DNA from: Tachypleus tridentatus
Taxonomy: Eukaryota; Arthropoda; Merostomata; Xiphosura; Limulidae
Length of the DNA: 64,000 nucleotides
Direction of reading: 5' to 3'
NCBI RefSeq assembly: GCF_004210375.1
Contig: NC_134834.1
Coordinates: forward strand, 41,506,264-41,570,263
The notes beneath the pieces were generated by a model. The model was not told the DNA's origin, searched no databases, and saw only the letters and a list, made by a program, of their open reading frames with translations. This document shows, piece after piece, positions 12,280 through 21,499 of this stretch. The stretch's first letter is position 1; the number at the start of each line of letters is the position of its first letter. The translations under genes were made by a program, and so were the position numbers.

Positions 12280-13513
12280 TCAATTAGGCAGGTCTTTGTT
12301 ATTGGAAGGGGATTCCAGTGACTGAGGACGAGAACGAATAATTGTTTTGCCTCTTGGGGTGGGAGAAAAAGATGTATCAGAAGAAATGCCTGTATTTGAA
12401 ACTGAAGGACGTGGATCTTGAGATTTGTTGGAATGTATGGGAGGAACAGAGATGGGTGTGGAAGTCGATTCATCCACCTTTTTAACCATGGAGGTCAAAA
12501 GGCTTTTCATTTGTTTTGAAAACGATTCTCTTGGAGACGCAGAGAGATCTGTCTGCACTCCCACAGTAGTTGTGGAACGAAGTGCAGCAGCATATGTCCG
12601 AGATTGAGTGGCGGGCAGCAATTTCTGAGCCTCAGGATAACTAATGTTATGAGTCATTTTCAAACGCTGCATCTCTTTTTCCTTCAACCATTTTGGGCAA
12701 GAATGAAAGTAGGAAGGGTGGGAACCATTGCAGTTGACACAATGTGGATCTGTGTGACACTCATAGGCATCGTGGTCCTTGCCACCACAACAAGCACATG
12801 TCAGGGAACCACAACATGATGTCTTTGAGTGGCCGAACCTCTGACATTGGAAACATCGAAGAGGGTTTGGAATGTATGGCCGTACCCTGCAAGTTAGATA
12901 ACCTGTCTTGATGGTGGCAGGTGCACGTGATGATGTAAATGTCAAAATGAGGGTATTTGTTGGCGGTGTGACTCCATCTTTGCGAGTGGAAATGCACCTC
13001 ACTGCAGAAACTTCTTGAGTGGAGAGACCAGCGAGAATCTCTGACTCGGGGACATTCTTCAAATCCCTCTCAACAATAACTCCTTGTGATGAATTTAAGG
13101 TAGCATGAGGGGTAACCTCAATAGGTATATCCCCAATTGCGGTTGAATTCAAGAGGAGTTCACTGTGGTGGGTTGTGGATGTTTCAACTAATGTCTCCAG
13201 ATCAAAGTTTCTTTACTGACTTTGGAGAGCAAGCAAGACCCTCTAGTCCCTTTTGAATAAAAAAGGGGGACAATTGCCCAAAAGGTTTTTCTGAAAGAAA
13301 ATGTAATATAAGAAAATGAGGTACGTGTGTTACAGATGGTGAAGATTGCTGCTCAGAGTCTTCAAGACATGGTCGCTTACCTATTGACTGTTTTTTCACT
13401 ATTTTATTTAAATTTTTTGAAGGAGGATTCATAGGAAAAAAGAAAAATTTTGGTAACCACTGACCCCACTCACCATGGAGCCTTACGAGGGGACACACTA
13501 CAATGTCATGCAA
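12280..13513 (-). pseudogene. LINE ORF1 (gag-like, zinc knuckles)
   Basis: Nucleic-acid-binding protein of the LINE. The main open part runs from 13152 to 12280 (290 codons). An N-terminal part lies in another frame at about 13513-13202 (containing FLSEKPFGQLSPFFIQKGL), so there is at least one frameshift near 13200. Zinc knuckles in the C-terminal half: CFQCQRFGHSKTSC and CACCGGKDHDAYEC, both CX2CX4HX4C, and a third, looser CX2CX3HX6C. After these comes a Ser/Thr/Pro-rich tail. It is followed 118 bases later by ORF2. Confidence 0.85.
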
Positions 13514-13893
13514 GGATATTGCAGCAATGCCAGGGTTTCATGAGCACTATACCCAAACACCAGCATCAGACACAATGTCCACAACACCCGTTGAGAACTT
13601 CCAACACTGGTACTTGGTTGACTTTAGCCCAAGTGGACCAGCCGATTGACCCAAGGGGGGCCACCCAAAGGCCGCCCGTCTACAGGAATTCAAGGCCAAA
13701 GTGGTATGTTAGGGTTGGACCCCCCAACCACCAGGATCCTCTCCTCCCCTTCACGGGTTTCCACACACTGCAAACACCTGGGTGGATGTTTGGATTCCAG
13801 AGAAGGTAACCAGACAGAACAGAACCTTCCCTGGGAGGTCCCCTCACCACGTACAGGATACAGGTGTGGATACACCGAGGGGCCATATTTCAA

Positions 13894-14030
13894 AGAAAAT
13901 TTTTTTTTTTACCAAAATTGTCTACATTTAACCAGAGTTCAGTTATTCCCATTACATTAAAAGCCTTTGTTCTGATCAGTGTGTTAAAATCATCCATTTT
14001 ATTTCTTATACTTCTAGCATTTAAAGTTTA
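13894..14030 (-). mobile_element. CR1-like LINE relic, proximal part
   Basis: Minus strand encodes LNARSIRNKMDDFNTLI and then MGITELWLNVDNFG, the N-terminal APE endonuclease signature of CR1/L2-type LINEs. Joining it to 7813 and below after removing the inserted LINE keeps the order of the domain (next comes SYRMFNGDIVVK). Confidence 0.75.
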
Positions 14031-14574
14031 GCCTACCATTAAAATTACTTTTGAACTATGTTTCTATATTATACTTTTCTCTATACGTGATTTTCAATTC
14101 ATTATTGTACCCCTTACAACCGTATAGATCTAGTTTAAAACTACCCTAAAATGCTATTAATGGGTATTAACATCTTTAATGCAGTATTTTTTAAACTGTG
14201 ATACATAAATATAGGAAATATAGTGGTCAGTGAAGTGATACAGAAAATAAAAAGGTAAAAATAAATAAAATAAGAAAAAAACTTTCTACATAAGCATTTA
14301 AAACTAACAAAGCAAAAAAAACACAATATTTTCACTATCAGAATAATAAAGATTTGCAAGTTGTAATAATCTGAAGAGTGGCATGCCAGTTTCAAAAACT
14401 TAGAACCACTGTTTTAAGGTTTAAAAACAATTCAGCTGATTACTAAGGAAAATTTTGATGACAAAGAAACTGATTTTTAGAAAATTAAGTTCAGAAATGA
14501 CTTGAATGGGTAATGAGAGAAACTTTATAACAACTGAAGAACAAGCTAATCATCAAGTACAAGCAGTCTGAATA

Positions 14575-15830
14575 CACTTATGGCTCATTAACTATAATCT
14601 TGGTAGATACATAGCCTAGAATTTGACATCTTACATAACATATGCAGGTTCCTTTCTACAGATATCTTAATTTCAAAATTACACTAAACCAGTTAAATCC
14701 TAAAGCCCTAATGGTCAACTCTGATGTAGTGTTACTTTTCATTGAAGTTCCTATCAAGAAAGCCTGAAACATTGCACCTGACCTCTACTATAATGACCTA
14801 AATCTTTTGAATTACCATACCCTGTACACTTTTTGTTTTCCTCTTACAATTCACAAAAAAACACTTTACTTTCAATAACAAACATTTTCTTGAAACAAAT
14901 GGTTTAAGCATGGACAACCTTGTTTCACTTGTTGTCACCAATATATTTATGATAAATGAAAATACAAACCATACAATCCATGCTTTACCCTTCCCTACAC
15001 TGGCATAGCTATATCAATGATACTTTTAAACAGTTTCACTTCTATCAAACACACACTTTCTTTGAACATAAGCTCCATTCACCAAAACATTAATTTTAAT
15101 ATTAAATATGAAAATGAAAACAAGTTATATTTTCTTAATTTAACATCATTAAATCCAATGCACAGTTCAAAATCAGAATGTGTCAAAAATTAATCATTCA
15201 CAAAATTCTGTCTATGGCTCCAAACAAAAATCAATATAGTGAAAAACCTTATAAACCCAGCTTCAAGACTTTGCTCAACTGACCATACAGACAAATAAAT
15301 CAACTTTATAAAACATTCCTTCATTCATACAAACAAATTTCCACCAATACTGTCAAAATATTTTCAAACATCCACCAGAACATTAACTTCAACACTCAGC
15401 TCATAAACAAAACTGATACTGATATGACAAACAAGAATACATTACACTACAGTTTACCATTTGTCCCTGAAATTAGTTCAAAAACAATTCAAACTTAAAG
15501 AAAAATTATGATTAAACACAAAATTTCTGTCAACTTCAAATTCACTCAAAAACCTAGCACTAAACTAGACATTACTAAATAAAAATTATATAGAATCACA
15601 TAATACCAATGTCATTTATAAAATAACATGCAATAACTATCTAGAATTCTACATTGGCGAAACTGGAAAAAACCCAAAAAAAACAGGTTCACTGAACATA
15701 ATAAAAACCTTCCCACATTTACCATTACAACAGTTTAAAAACCACATAATGTCTATATAAGATACTGTAATTTTAAATAAACAAACAAAATAGAAGCCAT
15801 CTAAACTGACATAAAACAGCCCTAGTCTAA
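14575..15830 (+). mobile_element. Penelope-like element relic (RT and GIY-YIG endonuclease)
   Basis: Plus-strand remnants in PLE order. INYNLGRYIA about 14.59 kb. MVNSDVVLLFIEVPI about 14.71 kb is RT motif A (family SFDVVSLFT.VP). VSLVVTNIFM about 14.92 kb matches SPV.ANIFME. NENKLYFLNLT about 15.12 kb. NVIYKITCNNYLEFYIGETG at 15609-15667 is the GIY-YIG endonuclease. After an A-run frameshift, NRFTEHNKNLPTF continues the R..EH motif. PLEs use this RT plus endonuclease for target-primed insertion. Stops and frameshifts show it is dead. Confidence 0.8.
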
Positions 15831-15925
15831 ATCAGCACCTCAGGGTAGTATGATACTTTTTCTAAGCTGTTAATCAGTCTTTGGTCACATAACCTCTCTG
15901 TTCCTGTGTCTATGCAAACTACTTG

Positions 15926-15957
15926 TACCTGATGATAGCATAGGCTTATAGAAACTT
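15926..15957 (+). ncRNA. Hammerhead-like core downstream of the PLE
   Basis: CTGATGA at 15929-15935, a short hairpin (agc/gct, loop atag), then GAAAC at 15951-15955. This is the order of a hammerhead ribozyme core, which PLE terminal repeats are known to carry. I cannot find a convincing stem III partner, so it is probably a decayed copy. Confidence 0.3.
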
Positions 15958-16492
15958 TAACATTTGTAATAGTTATTTTTTTTCACTACCCATTTAAGTT
16001 GTTTCTAAATTTTATTTATTGTGGAAGATGTCATTTGAGAGCATAAACACTACTTTTAGTACTATGTTTTGGCCAAATATTGGAATTTCTAAACATTTCC
16101 CAAACTGAGAAGATTTAGGTACGAAACGTGAATCAGGTAATTAGTTTTCTGACATTTATTATTTTAAACTTTTAGTGAGGCATCTGATGAAACACCATGG
16201 ACATCTTTATTTGTTACTATAAGAAAAAAGAAAGAAACCATACTGAATGTTAAATAAGTACAATCAGTTAGCAATATCAATCACAAAGACAAAGAAATAA
16301 ATACTTCTAAATCCAAAAGCAAAACTTTATTTTAAAATATTAGCTTAAGAATGTAAGCATAAAGCTTCAAACAAATGTAAACTGACTCAAAATAAAATAA
16401 TAAAATTGTCCATGCTGCTTTACACTTCAATGTTAGTTTAGAATTCATGGTAATGTTTTATTACGATCATTTGTAATACTAATCTTGCCTTA

Positions 16493-16682
16493 TATATGTA
16501 AAAACGGCTGGTTTCGGCTGAGAAATTTTTTTTATATAGAAGAGCCAACAACGTTTCGACCTTCTTCGGTCATCGTTAAAAGGTCGAAACGTTGTTCACT
16601 CCTCTACATAAAAAAATTTTCTCAACCAAAACCAGCCGTTTTTACATATATATTTTTCTCTACAAGTGGGTTTTTCGCCATC
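16493..16682. mobile_element. 190-bp fold-back element with 15-bp target duplication
   Basis: Two inverted arms of about 73 bases (16491-16563 and 16580-16652) around a 16-base loop, then an outer tail ctctacaagtggg. The 15-base direct repeat actaatcttgcctta lies at 16478-16492 and 16683-16697, exact. The arms contain ggtcgaaacgttgtt and aaaacggctggttt, shared with the PLE-derived element at 62944-63343. The minus strand reads CGATGACC-GAAGAA-GGTCGAAAC, a hammerhead-like stem II and core. Confidence 0.85.
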
Positions 16683-16699
16683 ACTAATCTTGCCTTATT

Positions 16700-17370
16700 C
16701 TGGTTCTTCTGATACTGTGTCACTCTTATTGTTGTTTATATCTTAATATAATTGATCTTTAAAGAATTAGCTGAGAATGCACGTGTAAAATTCGGACAAA
16801 ATGTAATTTGGTTTAACATAAATTAAAAGTAAAAGTAGTCTTCGCAGTCCTTCACAGATCGCTACAGAAAACAGCGTTAGTTTAAAACTCATGGTAGGTA
16901 CCACTGATATTATATTACTACTACTAGCATTAGTACTGTAGAACTAATTTCGCCTTATTCTAACTTCTCTGATGTTTATTGTTATTTAAATCTCGATATT
17001 TTTTTTTATCTTTATCAAAAATATACCATTTTGCACTCTGTCTGAGACCTCTCGAAGAGCAATCATAATGTGCCTTTAGCAGATCTCGTTTAACTGTAAA
17101 CAAATTCCATGTCGAAATGGGCGCCATTTTAAAACTGACAGAAACCTGTCTCAAACGATTATTGACATTTATATTCTCATTAAATTAGGCAAAAATATAT
17201 AAGCGCCAAGTTCATCCCATGATCAGATAATTCTAAATGATTTAATTCAATTGGTAATGTGGGAAATAATTTGTATGTCAACACTATGCAAGGTAATGCA
17301 TAGGAGTTATCGTAAATTGGTTCACACGTGTTGTATAATTGGAACCAATTAAATAAAAGGACTGAAGAAC
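16700..17370. other. No gene recognised
   Basis: AT-rich sequence with only short chance ORFs (64 codons at most). Confidence 0.5.
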
Positions 17371-17372
17371 TA

Positions 17373-17418
17373 TTCGGTTTTGTGTTTTATGACTATCTGC
17401 GCCAGGACTGGAAAAAAA
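17373..17418 (-). mobile_element. Short 3'-end fragment related to the 6-kb LINE
   Basis: On the minus strand reads ggcgcagatagtcataaaacac, close to the last 60 bases of the LINE at 7814-13882 (ggcgcagatagcc...cataaaacac). Looks like a severely 5'-truncated insertion. Confidence 0.5.
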
Positions 17419-17464
17419 AACAAACAGGTCCATTAAAGTACTTTCCCCTCTTCCACCAACTCTG

Positions 17465-17725
17465 AGGTTTGTTTGTTTGTTTTGAATTTCACGCAAAGCT
17501 ACTCGAGGGTTATCTGCGCTAGCCGTCCCTAATTTAGCAGTGTAAGAAGGCCACCCACCACTAACTCTTGGGCTACTCTTTTACCAACGAATAGTGGGAT
17601 TGACCGTGACTTTATAACGCCCCCACGGCTGAAAGGGCGAGCATGTTTGGTGCGACCGGAATTCGAACCCGCGACCCTCGGATTATGAATCAAACGCCTT
17701 AACACACTTGGCCATGCCGGACCCA
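17465..17725 (-). mobile_element. tRNA-derived SINE (family 1)
   Basis: Tail tttgtttgtttgttttgaattt, then the full body, and head with the B-box complement ggaattcgaacccgcgacc, ending at ggccatgccggacc. About 25 bases of the body (ctagagg...agctagtcat) are missing. Confidence 0.9.
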
Positions 17726-17926
17726 TGAAGAAAAGAAAAAGAAGATAATCTTGATGGTAGGAAAGGAGTGGAGTTTAAAAAATATTAACAAGTGGATAGC
17801 AGATAATATTTTAATATTTTCTACTAACTTTTTTAACGACGGGAAAATGCTTCCCTCACATTGCAGCAATATGCAAACTTTTATTTCTCAATATTTTAGT
17901 TGTAAAACCATTAGTTATTACAGCAG

Positions 17927-18122
17927 AGGTGGTTAAGGCGCTCGAGTCGTAATCCGAGTGTCGCGGTTTTGAATTCCTGCCCCACCAGCTATGGGGGTAC
18001 TATAATGCTACAGCCAATCCCACTAGTTGCTGGTAAAAAAGTAACTCAAGAGTTTGCAGTGAGTGGTGATGACTAGTTGCCTTTCTTCTCGTATAGCTTT
18101 GCCCAAAATTCAAAAACAAACA
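17927..18122 (+). mobile_element. tRNA-derived SINE (family 1), diverged
   Basis: Plus orientation from ggttaaggcgctcgagtcg through a diverged body to attcaaaaacaaacac. The part with the tctagtcttacac motif is lost. Confidence 0.8.
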
Positions 18123-18389
18123 CTGCAGCAGTTGTGAAATAATTTATTTTAGATACAATAATCTCTTTAACCACAACTGCAAAAAGTATCACCTCACTTT
18201 CGAAAGGAAAGTTACTAAACTGAAAAGAAAAAAGTGCGATTTATTTTTCTTTTTTCTTAGTCAATTAAAATATATAGTTTGAAATTGGAACTTTTTTGTT
18301 TATATTTAATCTAAAACGTGTGAAACCAACTTACACGGTAATATTCCATAATACTTAACAATAATAATATGAGCCGAAAGGCCGATTTT

Positions 18390-18626
18390 GAATCGTTTGT
18401 TGATTGTCACGTAAAGCTACACGAAGGTATCTGGGGGTATTTGTTTCCAATTTTGAAGTGATAAGCTGAAAGGAAGATAACTAGTCAACATCAACAACAA
18501 GCAACACTTAGGCCTTCATATTATAATGCTTTCACTGTTAAAAGAGTAAGGATGTTTGACGACTGGTTTCGATTCTGCGACTCGCAAGTTTCATGTCGAA
18601 CGCTCTCTACCAAATCAGAGCAAACC
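18390..18626 (-). mobile_element. tRNA-derived SINE (family 1), very old
   Basis: Recognisable only by order: cacgtaaagctacacgaagg tail region, a body trace, ttatattataatgc, and a head remnant (ggtttcgattctgcgactcg). Minus orientation. Confidence 0.5.
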
Positions 18627-18665
18627 TCGAATATATAATAAAAATAAAAACATGAGTTATCTTAA

Positions 18666-18915
18666 TCTTTGTTTGTTTGTTTCTGAATTTCACGCAAAGA
18701 TACATGATAGCTATCTGTGTTAGCCGTCCCTAATTTAGCACTGTAGGAGTAGAGGGAAAGCAGATAGTCATAACCACCCACCGCCAACTCTTGGGCTACT
18801 ATTTTACCAGCGAATACCATTATAAAGCTCCCACGGCTAAAAAGGTAGGCATTTTTGATGTAACGGGGATTCCAACCTTCGACCCTCGTATTACGAGTCG
18901 AGTGTCTATTACCTG
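18666..18915 (-). mobile_element. tRNA-derived SINE (family 1)
   Basis: Tail tttgtttgtttgtttctg, body, then head with accctcgtattacgagtcgag. The first bases of the head are missing where it abuts the mariner fragment. Confidence 0.85.
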
Positions 18916-18924
18916 AATCAGTGA

Positions 18925-19485
18925 GCAAGAGTGTGAAAAATTGAAAAGTATAGAGCTTCAGTCAGCTCATGCGGAACCCACTTGTCCAGCTTTTTTCCTT
19001 TCCAATCGCACAGAGATAATTCATGATGCTTGATATGCTTGTGACTAACCTTTCTGCAAGTTCACGTACTGTTGTGTAAGGGTCTGTCTCAACTGTTTCC
19101 CTTAATGTGTCTTCATATAAGGATGGCTTCCTTCCACGACCTTCGTGGTCTTTAAGGCTTTCATCTCCATGTCGAAACCTTTGGAGCCAACGCTGAATTG
19201 TGCGTGCAGTAACAGATCCACGACCGAATGCTTGGTTGATGTCCCATGTAATTTTGGTAGCTTTTCGTCCAAGATCGTAGAGAAAAATCAGACGAAAGTC
19301 CATCTTATCCATACTGCCTTGAGGGTTGCGAAACTCACGCTGAGTAGAGTTGAAACAACGGACAATTAAGACACTTTGTAAACGACAAACGTTGAATTAA
19401 ACCAACCAATCAATGATAAGTTACTCAATATTCAGCTTTTAAATGCTATAGTTAGAATTCCAACGTTTATTTCTGGACAACCTAA
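18925..19485 (-). mobile_element. mariner-type transposon, 5' end only
   Basis: The 5' terminus reads TTAGGTTGTCCAGAAATAAA on the minus strand, ending at 19485 next to a TA. The transposase N-terminus starts at ATG 19312: FRLIFLYDLGRKATKI, FGRGSVTARTIQRWLQRF, then GDESLKDHEGRGR and TTVRELAERL, the two helix-turn-helix domains that bind the terminal repeat. Near 18990 a one-base slip moves the frame (KKLDKWVPHELTEA continues in the next frame). The catalytic D,D domain and the 3' repeat are absent. Confidence 0.8.
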
Positions 19486-19489
19486 TAGT

Positions 19490-19612
19490 TTGTTTGTTTT
19501 ACGTTAAGAATAAAGTTACACAATGGGATATTTGTGATCTGCCTATCACAGGTATTGAAATTCGGTTTTTGGCATTGTAAGTCCGTAGACACTGTGCCAC
19601 TAGGAGGAGCAG
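19490..19612 (-). mobile_element. tRNA-derived SINE (family 2), old copy
   Basis: Minus orientation. Tail tttgtttgttttacg, then the complement of the family-2 body, and a head ending in cactgtgccactagg (A box tggcacagtg on the minus strand). Confidence 0.6.
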
Positions 19613-19619
19613 AATATTT

Positions 19620-21000
19620 CGTAAATATTTTTTGTCACATTTTTGTTAAAAGGTTATATTCATACCAGAAAATTCAACGACTAACAATCGGAATTGTAAC
19701 TGTTTGAAAAATTTAATTTTGTAGATAGTTTTTAGACTTGGATTGAATTTTCTTTGGAGCATAGAAAAATAAGAGATGACTTAGTTAAAATATTAAAAAT
19801 TATTAATTAAGGGATGGGAAAATTATAAAATTTAGGAACTAAAAATAAATTTAAAACACTGCTGAAGAATATACTTTCAAATAGAAATGCTTATTGAGTG
19901 CAGTAGTATAGGAATAAGTGATCAATAGATTGCAGCCTGCATAGTTATGACTGTAACTTCTGTGGCAAATATAGCAAAAATTAAAGGAAAAACTGCTGAA
20001 TATGGTTTGCGGAATATCAACTCGACCACTATAAAGTAATTGCTCTACTATGGCTAATTTAAAAAAAAACTGTGTTTAAAAAATACACATAAGGCCTCAA
20101 ATGCTTCACCCAGGGTCTCAAAGATGCTAGTACAGGATCACATATCAATGCAAAGAATTTCAATTGTACTACAGTTCATAGAATCCATAGCGGATTTTTT
20201 TCAATCTTTATTATAGCTACTATTATTTGACGATTTTCTCGGTGTTTTTAGCATTAACACTGTAGGTAACCGGTATAAAAAATAAATAAAATATACAAAT
20301 ATTGTCACATCTTAGAAGATCAAGATGAATAATCTTTAATGAAATTTTAATGCTTTGCCACTTTTTAAAAAGGAAAGAATAATACGATAAATCATATATC
20401 ATTTGTCTAAGTACAAAGGTCTTTGTGGGCTATTTTTCTGGTGCTCATTTCAATTTTAGTATTATAAGCTCACAAGTTTATCGCTCATCTACCGGGAAAC
20501 ATAAGCTACATATTCTACGAATGAAATTCAACAAAATCAGTGAAAGGTTTTCAGAAATGTTATTTAAATTTTTTTAAAAACAGGAACTGTACAAATCATG
20601 TATAATTGTTGAATATTTCATATTTTCAATTAATCATTTTTACTCAAGAGGTTAACATTTTAAATGTGATTTACCATTAACAACAAAAAACAACAACAGT
20701 AGTTATATCTTAAATGTAAAAATAACAATAACATTTCAAATTACGAATAGCAATTGTATTACTGAAAGTTTTAAATTAGCGGAACAAAAGAGTAAATGAT
20801 GAGCTTATAATTCACTGACAACACCTGTTGAAAGCGAACGAAGATGGATTAAAACGTAAATAATATAGCTCACAGAATCGTTTGTTTGAATTTCTACAGT
20901 TACGAGATTCCATGCTATTATTAATTAACTTTTGTAACTTTTATTTTCTAAAAAGTGGGTTCTTCTTTATACCACTGAAAATCATAATACCTATTCTCAT
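19620..21000. other. No gene recognised
   Basis: AT-rich, no ORF of note and no repeat I could place. Confidence 0.5.
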
Positions 21001-21002
21001 AG

Positions 21003-21199
21003 CAGTGTAAGACTAGAGGTAAGGTAGCTAGTCATCACCACCCATCACCAACTTTTGGGCTACTCTTTTACCAACGAATAGTGGGATTGACCATCACATT
21101 ATAACGCCCTCACGGCTGAAAGGGGGAGCATGTTTGGCACGACCTTGATTTGAACACACGACCCTCAGATTACGAGTTGATCACCTGGCCATGCCGAGT
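21003..21199 (-). mobile_element. tRNA-derived SINE (family 1), tail missing
   Basis: Minus orientation from the gtgtaagactagagg body to the head end tggccatgccgagtc. It lies head-to-head with the next SINE. Confidence 0.9.
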
Positions 21200-21227
21200 C
21201 TTAATTTTTGGCTTAGTGTGTTCTTGT

Positions 21228-21480
21228 TAAGGCGTGCGACTCGTAATCTGAGGGTCGCGGGTTCGCATCCCCGTCGCGCCAAACATGCTCGCCCTTTCAG
21301 CCGTGGGGGCGTTATAATGTTACGGTCAATCCCACTATTCGTTGGCAAAAGAGTAGCCCAAGAGTTGGCGGTGGGTGGTTTTGACTAGCTGCCTTCCTTC
21401 TAGTCTTACACGCTAAATTAGGGACGGCTAGCATAGACAGCCCTCGAGTAGCTTTGTGCGAAATTCAAAAACAAACAAAC
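21228..21480 (+). mobile_element. tRNA-derived SINE (family 1) with exact 13-bp target duplication
   Basis: Body from taaggcgtgcgactcgtaat to aaacaaacaaac. Direct repeat agtgtgttcttgt at 21215-21227 and 21481-21493, exact. The first 20 or so bases of the tRNA-like head are missing, so it is slightly 5' truncated. The clean duplication suggests a fairly recent insertion. Confidence 0.93.
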
Positions 21481-21499
21481 AGTGTGTTCTTGTATCGAC

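Larger units (their letters stand above)
7814..13882 (-). mobile_element. Full-length I/Nimb-type LINE with 11-bp target duplication
   Basis: Flanked by the direct repeat ccatatttcaa at 7803-7813 and 13883-13893, so both ends are defined and the element is 6069 bases. In sense (minus) order: 5' UTR, ORF1 with three zinc knuckles, ORF2 with APE endonuclease, RT, RNase H and a Cys-rich end, a repetitive 3' UTR, and a 3' terminus of short aatc repeats. RNase H plus a tandem-repeat 3' end instead of poly(A) point to the I group (I, Nimb). It inserted into an older CR1-like LINE of the same orientation. Frameshifts and an internal RT deletion make it inactive. Confidence 0.9.

Noticed and set aside
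13450..13960. Overlapping plus-strand ORFs of 104-119 codons
   Set aside because: They lie antisense in the 5' UTR and ORF1 start of the LINE and have no motif of their own.
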